Shown here: positions 54,569-63,321 of the stretch, in pieces
How the letters are laid out: the number at the start of each line of letters is the position of its first letter
Position numbering within the stretch: the stretch's first letter is position 1
Assembly (NCBI RefSeq): GCF_900101455.1
Contig: NZ_FMZJ01000006.1
Coordinates: forward strand, 62,001-126,000
Direction: 5' to 3'
Length of the DNA: 64,000 nt
From: Sphingomonas sp. YR710
GTDB taxonomy: Bacteria; Pseudomonadota; Alphaproteobacteria; Sphingomonadales; Sphingomonadaceae
The notes under the pieces: generated by a model
What the model saw: the letters and a program-made list of their open reading frames with translations, nothing else
Told to the model about the DNA's origin: nothing
The model's database searches: none
Translations under genes and position numbers: made by a program

Positions 54569-56449
54569 ATGCATGTCATGCTTCGTACCGCCTGCGCAGT
54601 CCTGCTCGCAGGAGCCGCGCCGATGATCGCCGCCGTCGCACCGCCCGCCGGTCCTGCCCCGATCCTGACGACGCCGGAGGCGAAGGATCTGCTATCCTTT
54701 GCCGAACCGCAGATCGCCCGCGTCACCCATGTCGATCTCGATCTTGTCGCCGATTTCGCGACCAGGACGATGCAGGGCACGGCCGCGCTCGACATCCTCG
54801 CCGCCCCCGGCGCCAAACAGATCATCCTCGACACCAACCATCTGACGATCGCGAAGATCACCGATGCCGCCGGCAGGCCGCTGAACTGGAGCATCGGCGC
54901 CTATAAGGACTATATCGGCGCGCCACTCACCATCGATCTGGGCGGCGCGAAACGGATCGTCATCCATTATGCGTCGAGCCCGGAGGCGAGCGCGCTGCAA
55001 TGGCTGCCGCCCGAACTCACCGCCGGCAAGAAGCTGCCCTTCCTGCTGAGCCAGGGCGAATCGATCAACAATCGCAGCTGGATACCTACCCAGGACAGCC
55101 CTGGCATCCGCCAGAGCTGGACGGCGCGGATCGTCGTTCCGGGCAATCTCACCGCGGTGATGAGCGGCGAGCGGCTGACCCCGAAGGGCGAAGATCTGCC
55201 CGACGGCACCCACGCCTATCGCTTCGCGATGCCCCATGCGGTGCCGCCCTATCTGATCGCGATCGCGATCGGCGATATCGCTTTCCGACCGCTGGGCCCA
55301 CGCACCGGCGTCTATGCCGAGCCCGCGACGATCGACCGTGCCGCCGCCGAACTGGTCGACACCGAGAAGATGGTGACGACCGCCGAGAGCCTCTATGGCC
55401 CCTATCGCTGGGGTCGCTACGACGTCCTCGTGCTGCCGCCGTCCTTCCCCTACGGGGGCATGGAGAATCCCACCCTCACCTTCGCGACACCCACCTTCCT
55501 GACCGGCGATCGCGCCAATGTCAGCCTGATCGCGCACGAACTCGCGCATAGCTGGTCGGGGAATCTCGTCACCAACGCGACATGGTCCGATGCCTGGCTC
55601 AACGAGGGCTTCACCACTTACTTCGAAAACCGGATTATGGAACGCCTCTACAGCCCGGCGCGCGCCGCGACCGAGGCCGATCTGGTGTGGGATGGGCTGC
55701 AGAAAGACTTAAAGGATGCCGGCGGACCGGCCGCGCCGTCGACGCGGCTGCACGGTGATCCCGAGGGTACGTTTGGCCAGCTCGATTATTTCAAGGGATC
55801 GACCTTCCTGCGGACGATCGAAAAGACGGTCGGCCGCGCGCGCTGGGATGCCTATCTCACCTCCTATTTCGATCGCCATGCCTTCCAGCCGCAAACCACC
55901 GCCGGCTTCCTCGCCGACCTGCGCGCCAATCTCGTCAAAGGTGACGCCGCGCTCGAGGCGAAATTGCAGCTCGATCGCTGGGCCTATCAGCCGGGCCTGC
56001 CCGACAATGCCGTCCATATTCGCTCACCCGAACTCGAACGGATCGACGCGCAGGTCACAGCGTTCGCCGCGGGCGCGGCGGCCAGGACGCTCGAAGCGAA
56101 GGGCTGGACCACCCAGGAATGGCAGCGCTTCCTGCGGGGTCTGCCGCGCAGTCAGCAGACGGAGCGGCTGGCGGATCTCGATCGTGCCTACGGCCTGTCG
56201 GCGTCGACCAACGCCTATGTCCGATCGGCCTGGCTCGAACTGGCGATCGCCAACCGCTACGAACCTGCCCTGCCCTCGCTTGAACAGTTCGTGACGAGCG
56301 TGGGCCGCGGCATCCTGATCAGCCCGCTCTACAAGGGGCTGAAGGCGCAGGGCGACTGGGGCATGCCGATCGCCAAACGGCTCTACGCCAAAGCGCGGCC
56401 GACCTACCATCCCGTGGTTGTGGGTAGCCTCGACAAGCTGCTGGACTGA
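54569..56449 (+). CDS. Exported M1-family metallo-aminopeptidase
   Basis: 626 residues with a signal peptide (ACAVLLAGAAPMIAAVA). Leukotriene-A4-hydrolase-like M1 enzyme: PYGGMENPTLTFATPTFL exopeptidase motif, HELAHSWSGNLVTN (His323, Glu324, His327) and downstream Glu346 in WLNEGFTTYFENRI as zinc ligands. C-terminal helical domain is present. Periplasmic peptide breakdown. Begins 39 bases after the permease and is probably its own unit with the next peptidase. Confidence 0.92.
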   Translation: MHVMLRTACAVLLAGAAPMIAAVAPPAGPAPILTTPEAKDLLSFAEPQIARVTHVDLDLVADFATRTMQGTAALDILAAPGAKQIILDTNHLTIAKITDAAGRPLNWSIGAYKDYIGAPLTIDLGGAKRIVIHYASSPEASALQWLPPELTAGKKLPFLLSQGESINNRSWIPTQDSPGIRQSWTARIVVPGNLTAVMSGERLTPKGEDLPDGTHAYRFAMPHAVPPYLIAIAIGDIAFRPLGPRTGVYAEPATIDRAAAELVDTEKMVTTAESLYGPYRWGRYDVLVLPPSFPYGGMENPTLTFATPTFLTGDRANVSLIAHELAHSWSGNLVTNATWSDAWLNEGFTTYFENRIMERLYSPARAATEADLVWDGLQKDLKDAGGPAAPSTRLHGDPEGTFGQLDYFKGSTFLRTIEKTVGRARWDAYLTSYFDRHAFQPQTTAGFLADLRANLVKGDAALEAKLQLDRWAYQPGLPDNAVHIRSPELERIDAQVTAFAAGAAARTLEAKGWTTQEWQRFLRGLPRSQQTERLADLDRAYGLSASTNAYVRSAWLELAIANRYEPALPSLEQFVTSVGRGILISPLYKGLKAQGDWGMPIAKRLYAKARPTYHPVVVGSLDKLLD

Positions 56450-56517
56450 CTGGGCGGGGATTGCCACGGGCCGGAAAAAGGACAGAGTAACGGCATCGAT
56501 TTCCTATAGGTGCGCTC

Positions 56518-58557
56518 ATGTTCCGATCCGGCCTCGCTGCCTTGCTTCTGCTTTCCGCCGCGGCGGTGCCTGCCGCTCCCGCCGGCCCGTCGCGGCTTCT
56601 CGAAGGCAGCGACCTGTTCTCGCTCGAGGCGGCGGCCGATCCGCAGATCAGTCCCAACGGGCAGATGATCGCTTATGTCCGTCGATCGGGCGACGTGATG
56701 ATCGATCGTATGCGATCGACGATCTGGCTGATCGACGTCAAGACCGGCAGGCAGGTGCCGCTGGTTGCCGGCACCGGATCGCACAGCAGCCCGCGCTGGT
56801 CGCCCGACGGTACGCGCATCGCCTATATCTCGAGCGCCGAGGGCTCGGCGCAGCTGTTCGTGCGCTGGATCGGCAGCGATACGACAGCGCGCATCACCGG
56901 CCTGCCGAACACGCCGTCGGCGATAAGCTGGTCGCCCGACGGCACCCGGATCGGCTATGTGATGACCGTGCCCGACGAAGGCGCCAAACTCGGCACCGCC
57001 CCGGCCAAGCCCGAAGGCGCGAAATGGGCGCCCCCGCTCGAAGTGATCACAGCGGTGACCTATCGCGCCGATTCCGAAGGCTATTTGAAGCCCGGTTTCG
57101 ATCACGTCTTCGTCGTGCCGGCCGATGGCGGTGCACCGCGCCAGCTCACCTTCGGCTCGTATAACGACAGCGGCCCTTTGAGCTGGAGCCACGACGGCCG
57201 CGCGCTGATCTTCAGCGCCAGCCGCGCCGCAGATTGGGAACGCAATCCCGCCAATGACGATATCTACGCGGTCGACGCGGGCGGCGGTGCGCTCACGCAG
57301 TTGACGACGCGGATGGGTCCCGACGAAGCACCGGCCGTTTCGCCCGACGGCAAGCGCATCGCCTTCGTCGGCTATGACGACAAATATATGGGCTATCAGA
57401 ATGCCGTCCTGTCGGTGATGGACATTGACGGCCGCAATCCCCGCCCGATCACCGCATCGTTCGATCGATCGCTGCAGAGCCCTGTCTGGAGCCATGACGG
57501 AAAATCGATCTACGTCCAATATGACGATCATGGCGCCACCCGCGTCGCACGCGTCACGCTCGATGGCAGGATCGCCACCGTCGCCGAAGGGCTCGTCCAG
57601 TCCGAACTCGATCGGCCCTATACCGGTGGCGACTTCTCGGTATCGGACACAGGCGCCGTGGCCTTCACCAGCGGCACCGCACTCCGGCCGGCCGATATCT
57701 CGCTGACGACCGCTGGCGCCGCGCGACGGCTTACCCGCCTCAACGAGGATCTTCTGTCGGCGAAGGCGCTCGGCAATGTCTACAAGCTGCCGGTCTCCGC
57801 ACCGGACAAACGCGCGATCGACGCGTGGATGATCACGCCGCCGGATATGGACCCGGCGAAGAAATATCCGCTGATCCTCGAAATCCATGGCGGCCCGTTC
57901 GCGGCCTATGGCCCGTCCTTTTCGACCGACGACCAGCTTTATGCCGCGGCGGGCTATATCGTGCTCTATGCCAATCCGCGCGGATCGACATCCTATGGCG
58001 ACGCGTTCGCCAACCTCATCCACCACGCCTATCCGGGCCAGGATTATGACGACCTGATGGCCGCGGTCGATGCCGCGATCGCCGACGGCCATGTCGATCC
58101 GGCCAATCTGTTCGTGACCGGTGGATCGGGCGGCGGGCTGCTTACCGCCTGGATCGTCGGCAAAACCGACCGCTTCCGCGCCGCCGCCACCCAGAAACCG
58201 GTGATCAACTGGACCAGCGAGGCGCTGACGATGGACATGACCCCGTTCACGTCGAAATATTGGTTCGCCAAATTCCCGTGGGAAGATCCGCAGGGCTATT
58301 GGGCACGCTCGCCCTTGTCACTGGTCGGCAATGTGAAGACGCCAACTTTGGTGGTCGTCGGCAGCGAGGACTATCGGACACCCGACAGCGAGGCGGAACA
58401 ATATTATGCCGCGCTCCAGTTGCGTGGCGTCCCGACAGCGTTGGTGAAAGTACCCGAGGCCTCGCACCACTGGCTGGCCGGCCGGCCGTCACAATCGGCG
58501 GCGAAAACCTCCGCGATCATCGCATGGTTCGACCGGTATCGTGCGCAGAAGCAATAA
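56518..58557 (+). CDS. Exported S9-family serine peptidase (acylaminoacyl-peptidase-like)
   Basis: 679 residues with signal peptide. N-terminal seven-bladed WD/propeller-like repeats (SPDGTRIAY, SHDGRALIF, SPDGKRIAFVG) followed by an alpha/beta-hydrolase. Nucleophile Ser537 in TGGSGGG; Asp in GSEDYRTPDSEAE; His in EASHHWLAG: intact catalytic triad. Cleaves oligopeptides, perhaps acyl-amino-acid ends, in the periplasm. A palindromic repeat follows its stop. Confidence 0.92.
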   Translation: MFRSGLAALLLLSAAAVPAAPAGPSRLLEGSDLFSLEAAADPQISPNGQMIAYVRRSGDVMIDRMRSTIWLIDVKTGRQVPLVAGTGSHSSPRWSPDGTRIAYISSAEGSAQLFVRWIGSDTTARITGLPNTPSAISWSPDGTRIGYVMTVPDEGAKLGTAPAKPEGAKWAPPLEVITAVTYRADSEGYLKPGFDHVFVVPADGGAPRQLTFGSYNDSGPLSWSHDGRALIFSASRAADWERNPANDDIYAVDAGGGALTQLTTRMGPDEAPAVSPDGKRIAFVGYDDKYMGYQNAVLSVMDIDGRNPRPITASFDRSLQSPVWSHDGKSIYVQYDDHGATRVARVTLDGRIATVAEGLVQSELDRPYTGGDFSVSDTGAVAFTSGTALRPADISLTTAGAARRLTRLNEDLLSAKALGNVYKLPVSAPDKRAIDAWMITPPDMDPAKKYPLILEIHGGPFAAYGPSFSTDDQLYAAAGYIVLYANPRGSTSYGDAFANLIHHAYPGQDYDDLMAAVDAAIADGHVDPANLFVTGGSGGGLLTAWIVGKTDRFRAAATQKPVINWTSEALTMDMTPFTSKYWFAKFPWEDPQGYWARSPLSLVGNVKTPTLVVVGSEDYRTPDSEAEQYYAALQLRGVPTALVKVPEASHHWLAGRPSQSAAKTSAIIAWFDRYRAQKQ

Positions 58558-58560
58558 AAC

Positions 58561-58692
58561 TCCTCCCCGAGCTCGTCTCGGAGAGGGGGCCCGCCCGCAT
58601 AGCGGGTGGTGGTGGGGTCTGCGGAACCGTCGGGAATACCCCTCCGTCAGCGCTTCGCGCCGCCACCTCCCCGATTAAGCTCGGGGAGGAAT
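58561..58692. repeat. Nested palindromic intergenic repeat, copy C
   Basis: About 132 bases: TCCTCCCCGAGCTCGTCTCGG at the left and complementary CCGATTAAGCTCGGGGAGGA at the right, with CCGCCCGCATAGCGGG hairpin inside. Related in design but not identical to copies A and B. Lies between convergent peptidase and msrA. Confidence 0.7.
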
Positions 58693-58694
58693 TT

Positions 58695-59243
58695 TCACGC
58701 CCCCGCATTCGCCTTCAGCCGGTTCGCATAGCTCTTGCGAAACTTCGCCAGCTTCGGCGCGACCACCGCGACGCAATAGCCGTTCCCCATCCCCTCGCGC
58801 GCGAAATATTCCTGGTGATAGTCCTCGGCCGGATACCAGGGCGCATCGGGCTCGATCGTCGTCACGATCGGCCCCGGCCAATCGGGTTGCGCGCGCACGA
58901 TCGCGGCGCGGGCCTCCGCCTCCTGCTCGGGCGAATGCGGGAAGATCGCCGATCGATATTGGGTGCCGACGTCATTGCCCTGCCGGTTGAGCTGGCTCGG
59001 ATCGTGAACGTGGAAGAAGATATCGAGCAGGTCGCCATAGCCGATGACCTCGGGATCGAAGGCGATGCGGATCGCCTCGGCATGGCCGGTATCGCCGCCG
59101 CAGACCTGCTTGTAGGTCGGGTTCACCACCTTGCCACCAATATAGCCGCTCTCGACCGAGCCGACCCCGATCACATCGTCGAACACGGCCTCGACGCACC
59201 AGAAGCATCCGCCGGCCAGGGTTGCGATCTCTTCCGCCATCAT
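58695..59243 (-). CDS. msrA: Peptide-methionine (S)-S-oxide reductase
   Basis: 182 residues; ATG 59243 or the next Met. Catalytic GCFWC at residues 12-16 and [20 protein letters not shown] are clear. Repairs oxidised methionine. Cytoplasmic. The RNase P RNA gene is directly upstream on the same strand. Confidence 0.94.
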   Translation of the reverse strand: MMAEEIATLAGGCFWCVEAVFDDVIGVGSVESGYIGGKVVNPTYKQVCGGDTGHAEAIRIAFDPEVIGYGDLLDIFFHVHDPSQLNRQGNDVGTQYRSAIFPHSPEQEAEARAAIVRAQPDWPGPIVTTIEPDAPWYPAEDYHQEYFAREGMGNGYCVAVVAPKLAKFRKSYANRLKANAGA

Positions 59244-59303
59244 CGTCCTTTCGAAACTGTCGAGGGATAAATAGGGCGGAAAGAGGCATATGCAATCGGA
59301 ATG

Positions 59304-59692
59304 GCCAGAGGGTCTGTAAGCCGGGTTCTGTCCACCGGTGTTGCCACCGGATGGGCGATCATTCCTCTAGGACCGGGCTTGCGCACGGCCTCCAGCAATC
59401 AACCCGGACGACTGGGCGGAGTAGCCCATGCGCCGTCCCTATTCGATCTTGCTCCAGGTGGGGTTTGCCATGCCGTTCCCGTTGCCGGGCCCGCGGTGCG
59501 CTCTTGCCGCACCGTTTCGACCTTACCCGGAACCGGCAAGCCGGCCCGCCGGGCGGTATGTTTTCTGTGGCACTATCCCTGAAGGGCTTACGCCCCCCGC
59601 CGGGCGTTACCCGGCACCTTCACTCCTTGGAGCCCGGACTTTCCTCCCCGCACCGCATAAACGATGCGCAGCGATCGCCCGACCCTCTGGCC
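59304..59692 (-). ncRNA. rnpB: RNase P RNA, bacterial class A
   Basis: About 389 bases on the minus strand. The 5' end GGCCAGAGGGTC pairs with the 3' end GACCCTCTGGCC (helix P1). Just after come the conserved GGAGGAAAGTCCGGGCTCC (P4/CR-I) and, toward the 3' end, ACAGAACCCGGCTTACAG (CR-V). Catalytic RNA of tRNA 5' processing. Protein frames predicted across this interval are artefacts. Ends by both edges are within a few bases of the stem. Confidence 0.95.
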
Positions 59693-59729
59693 GACGGGCG
59701 CGGTAGAGGATTTTTCGCCCGAGGCAAAA

Positions 59730-60407
59730 TCAAATATCGAGCAACAGTCGCAGCAGGATCGCACGGCACTCGCCATCGGCGATTCCGTCGATCGTACCTG
59801 GCCGGAACCGCCGCTGGAACGCGCGGACCGCGGCCTGGCCGTCACTCACGTCATAACCGAAGCGTTCGAGCGCGAGCAGGAAGCCGCCCGGCGTCCAGTG
59901 CGGATCGGCCAGACCCTTGCGCGGCCGCGCAAGCGCCAGCCCGACCTTCGCCAGCATCTCCCAATCGAACAGTTCGCCGGGATCGTCTTTGCGCTGTGGC
60001 GCGATGTCCGAATGGCCGACGACGTTGATCGGCGCAATACTGTAACGCCGGACGATATCCGCCACCAGCGGCACCACCGAATCCATCTGCGCGCGCGGAA
60101 ACGGGCGATAGCCAAATTCGTGGCCCGGATTGACGATCTCGATACCGACGCTCGCCGAATTGACGTCGGTTATCCCGCGCCAGAAGGATTTGCCGGCATG
60201 CCAGGCGCGCAATGGCTCGGGCACGAGCCGGAGCACCTGGCCGTCTTCTGCGACGACATAATGGCTCGACACCTTGGCCGCCGGATCGGTGAGCCTTTCG
60301 ATCGCCGAGGATGCATCCTGCATGCCGGTATAGTGCAGCACGACCATCGAAATGGGGAGCGTCCGTTCGTCATGATTGGGCGATGGACAGTCGATGATCT
60401 CGCTCAT
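59730..60407 (-). CDS. N-acetylmuramoyl-L-alanine amidase (Ami_2/PGRP type)
   Basis: 225 residues. Zn-binding His25 (MVVLHYTGM), His132 (VVGHSDIAPQRKDDPG) with Asp142 and Glu90 (SVGIEIVN) fit AmiD/AmpD-like amidases. C-terminal part (about 180-225) is a peptidoglycan-binding-like helical domain (GQAAVRAFQRRFRP). No signal peptide seen, so cytoplasmic AmpD-type recycling is the most probable role. Confidence 0.88.
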   Translation of the reverse strand: MSEIIDCPSPNHDERTLPISMVVLHYTGMQDASSAIERLTDPAAKVSSHYVVAEDGQVLRLVPEPLRAWHAGKSFWRGITDVNSASVGIEIVNPGHEFGYRPFPRAQMDSVVPLVADIVRRYSIAPINVVGHSDIAPQRKDDPGELFDWEMLAKVGLALARPRKGLADPHWTPGGFLLALERFGYDVSDGQAAVRAFQRRFRPGTIDGIADGECRAILLRLLLDI

Positions 60408-60457
60408 CCCATCACCCTACCGCGCGTTCGATCGATGGTGCAAACGGGATTTGGCGA

Positions 60458-61300
60458 TCAGTTGGACCGGCTTGCGGCGGCGCCCGGGCGATAGACTGTC
60501 AACAGGTCGGGATCGGCCCGGAAGCGATCGCCATTGCTTGGCGTCTCCCCGGCTCCCAGCACGAGCGCGCCGTCCGGGGCGATCGCGGCTGCCAACCGGT
60601 CGAGGACTTCGTTGCGCCGATCAGCGGAGAAATAGAGCAAGGCATTGCGGCACAGGATCAGGTCGAACTGCGCACCGGCGGGCGGCGGCCCGAGAAGATT
60701 TTGACGGCCAAACGTCACCAGGCTGGCAAGATCGGGACGAACCCGCCACCCTTGATCAAGCACTGGATCGAACCAGTCGACGAGCCGCCGGATCGGCAGG
60801 CCGCGCTGCACCTCGAACTGCGAGTATAGCCCGCTTCGCGCGCGGTTGATGGCCGTACGGGAGATATCCGTTCCGAGGATATCGATCGTCCAGCCCTGCC
60901 AGCTTGCGCGATCTTCGGCGAACAGCATGGCCAGCGAATAAGCCTCTTGCCCCGTCGAACAGGCGGCCGACCAGATCCGCAGTTTCCGCGCCTGCCCGCG
61001 CCGCTCGCGCAGTTGCGGCAGCACCATCGCAGTCAGGTGATGAAATGCCGATGGATCGCGGAAGAAGGAGGTCTCGTTGTTAAGCAATGCGTCGATTACT
61101 TCGCCCCGGAGGACATCCTCCCCACTCTGGTCGAGCAGGCTCGCGAGCGATGTCAGCGAATCGATGTTGCGGGATCGGCACAAGGGCGTAAGCGTCATTT
61201 CGATACGCCACACCCGATCTTCACCGAGGCGTTGGCCGGTCGCCTCCTCAAACAGCCCCGCCATGAAGCGAACCTCCGGCGCGCTGGGAGGAATCAGCAT
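60458..61300 (-). CDS. cheR: Chemotaxis protein methyltransferase
   Basis: 280 residues from ATG 61300, overlapping the cheB end by 7 bases. The earlier frame to 61564 is antiparallel to cheB and not conserved. CheR marks: ALLNNETSFFRDPSAFHHL, LRIWSAACSTGQEAYSLAML (SAM motif), DILGTDISRTAINRARSGLY and FDLILCRNALLYFSADRRNEVLDRL. Methylates glutamates on receptor chemotaxis proteins. Confidence 0.92.
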   Translation of the reverse strand: MLIPPSAPEVRFMAGLFEEATGQRLGEDRVWRIEMTLTPLCRSRNIDSLTSLASLLDQSGEDVLRGEVIDALLNNETSFFRDPSAFHHLTAMVLPQLRERRGQARKLRIWSAACSTGQEAYSLAMLFAEDRASWQGWTIDILGTDISRTAINRARSGLYSQFEVQRGLPIRRLVDWFDPVLDQGWRVRPDLASLVTFGRQNLLGPPPAGAQFDLILCRNALLYFSADRRNEVLDRLAAAIAPDGALVLGAGETPSNGDRFRADPDLLTVYRPGAAASRSN

Positions 61301-62421
61301 AGGCCCACCCGCGCGCAGATTTTGGCCGCGAGCCTTTCGGGCGGCAGCACCGCCGAAGCGAAACCGGCGCGCGCAACCGATCCCGGCATGCCCCACACGA
61401 CTGAGGTCATCGCATCCTGCGCCACGATTTCGCCGCCGGCGGCAACGAGAGTCTCCGCCCCCAAAGTGCCGTCGCGTCCCATACCCGTCAGAACCACGCC
61501 CACGCCCGCCGAGCCAAAAATGCGGGCAACCGCTTCGAACATCGGATCGACTGACGGCAGGCATCGACTGGCGGCCGGCGTTGAATCGAGCTTGATTCGC
61601 ACCAAGGATGCATCACGTTCGAGGCTGATGTGGGCATTTCCCGGCGCGATCAGCATGCGCCCGGCGACCAACACCTCCCCATTTTCGGCGACAGCGGCCG
61701 GTCGACCAGTAAGATCCTCCAATTGCGATGCAAAATATCGCATGAATGTGGCGGGCAGATGCTGGGTGATCAGGATCGGGGCCGTAAATTCCGACTTGAG
61801 CCCGCGCAAAAACGCCGCCAGCGCATGCAGCCCGCCCGTCGACGCGCCGATAGCGAGGCATGCTATCGCGCCGCTGACCGCCGGGCGCAGCGCAACCGCC
61901 CTCTCTCCGCTGCTGCGGGGAGAGGCGGTCCAAGCCTGAACGGCCTGATCGATATCCACGCCGGCATGCCCGATACGCAGCAGCGATTCGACGAACTTGC
62001 CCGCGAACTCGCCGGCGAAATTGCCGGCCGACGGCTTGAACAGCGTGTCCGCCGCGCCCAGCGTCAGCGCCCGGACCGTCGCGCTGGCCCCTTCTTCCGC
62101 CGCCGACGAGACGATCAGGACGCGTGCACCATGGCTGGCGGCCAATATCTCCGGAAGCGCCGTCAGCCCGTCTTTACCCGGCATTTCGACATCGAGAACG
62201 ATGATGTCGACACGGCGCCCATCCAGAAACTGCAGCGCCTGATCCACCGTTGCCACAGCACCGGCACATTCCAGCTCCGCCCGCGCCTCCAGGAGCCGCG
62301 TGAGCACAGTGCGTGCGACAAGCGAATCGTCGACAATGAGCACGCGGATGGGAGATTGTCCTTCCCCCTCACGTACCCGGACAGTCGATCGCCTCGGGCT
62401 CACCACCCGTTCCATTTGCAT
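61294..62421 (-). CDS. cheB: Chemotaxis response regulator methylesterase
   Basis: 375 residues. N-terminal receiver with Asp77 (IIVLDVEMPGKDG) and acidic LIVDDS; C-terminal methylesterase with GASTGG (Ser), TQHLPATFMR (His) and LTGMGRDG (Asp) triad. Demethylates receptors when phosphorylated. Ends in the cheR start, 4 bases after cheY stop. Confidence 0.94.
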   Translation of the reverse strand: MQMERVVSPRRSTVRVREGEGQSPIRVLIVDDSLVARTVLTRLLEARAELECAGAVATVDQALQFLDGRRVDIIVLDVEMPGKDGLTALPEILAASHGARVLIVSSAAEEGASATVRALTLGAADTLFKPSAGNFAGEFAGKFVESLLRIGHAGVDIDQAVQAWTASPRSSGERAVALRPAVSGAIACLAIGASTGGLHALAAFLRGLKSEFTAPILITQHLPATFMRYFASQLEDLTGRPAAVAENGEVLVAGRMLIAPGNAHISLERDASLVRIKLDSTPAASRCLPSVDPMFEAVARIFGSAGVGVVLTGMGRDGTLGAETLVAAGGEIVAQDAMTSVVWGMPGSVARAGFASAVLPPERLAAKICARVGLC

Positions 62422-62425
62422 CGGA

Positions 62426-62794
62426 TCAGGCGACGCCGACGATCTGCAGCTTGCTTTCCAGCGTCTCGCGATCGAACGGCTTCATCACATATTCATCGGC
62501 ACCGGCATCGATCGCGGCCCGAATATGCGCAACGCCATTTTCGGTCGTGCAGAAGACGACCTTCGGCCGTTGGCGGATCGCCGATTGCCCCAGCGCGCGC
62601 AGAAACTCCATCCCACTCATCACCGGCATGTTCCAGTCGAGCAGGATCACATCGGGCGGAGTTCCCGCGTTACACCGATCGAGCGCTTCGCGGCCGTCGC
62701 CGGCCTCCTCAACCGCAAATTTGAGCCCCTCCAATATGTGTCGCGCAACCTTGCGGATCACCTTTGAATCATCGACCACAAGGCAGGTTTTCAT
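62426..62794 (-). CDS. cheY: Chemotaxis response regulator CheY-type
   Basis: 122 residues, single receiver: CLVVDDSKVIRK, Asp53 in ILLDWNMPVMSGME, Thr/Lys in FCTTENGVAHI..AGADEYVMKPFD. Probably carries the signal from CheA to the flagellar motor. Confidence 0.93.
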   Translation of the reverse strand: MKTCLVVDDSKVIRKVARHILEGLKFAVEEAGDGREALDRCNAGTPPDVILLDWNMPVMSGMEFLRALGQSAIRQRPKVVFCTTENGVAHIRAAIDAGADEYVMKPFDRETLESKLQIVGVA

Positions 62795-62886
62795 GAGATT
62801 CTCGCAACTACGCTGGAACAGATTTCAACCGGCTTAGCGACCATCGGTTAGAACCACGTTAATGGCCCTGATGCGTAAGGCTGCCG

Positions 62887-63321
62887 CTATGCCGCAACGG
62901 GCACCGCCCCGCCGATCAGCGCCGGCACGTTGATCAGGAGCAGCGGCTCGCCCTCATGTTCGAGCACGCCATCGATCATCCGTATCCAGCCGGGCGACAG
63001 CAGGGCGCGCGGCGGTGCGGGTTCGCCGACAACCGCGATCACATCCTCGACCTCATCCACAAGCAGCCCGTACAGATGACCGTCAAGGGTGACGATCACG
63101 GCATACATCAGGCCCGATCGATCACGCGCTCGGAGATCGAGCGCAACAGCGCTGTCGATCACGGTCAGCACCCGGCTGCGCAGGGCAAACAGGCCCAGGA
63201 CATGCGGCGCCGCGCACGGGACCGGCGTAACATCGTCGATCTCGACGACCGACTCGACGATTTCCGCGGGCAGCAATGCGCGTTCGCCGCCCAGTTCGAT
63301 CAGCAGATACAGGCCTTCCAT
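62887..63321 (-). CDS. cheW: Chemotaxis coupling protein
   Basis: 144 residues from ATG 63321, which overlaps the cheA stop by one base; an ATG nine codons upstream is inside cheA. CheW fold: LYLLIELGGERALLPAEIVESVVEIDDVTPVP, VLGLFALRSRVLTVIDSAVALDL, YGLLVDEVEDVIAVVGE. Links receptors to CheA. Confidence 0.9.
   Translation of the reverse strand: MEGLYLLIELGGERALLPAEIVESVVEIDDVTPVPCAAPHVLGLFALRSRVLTVIDSAVALDLRARDRSGLMYAVIVTLDGHLYGLLVDEVEDVIAVVGEPAPPRALLSPGWIRMIDGVLEHEGEPLLLINVPALIGGAVPVAA

Noticed and set aside
59222-60028. Several protein frames across 59.2-59.7 kb
   Set aside because: The interval is the RNase P RNA gene: helix P1 ends and conserved core blocks are present.
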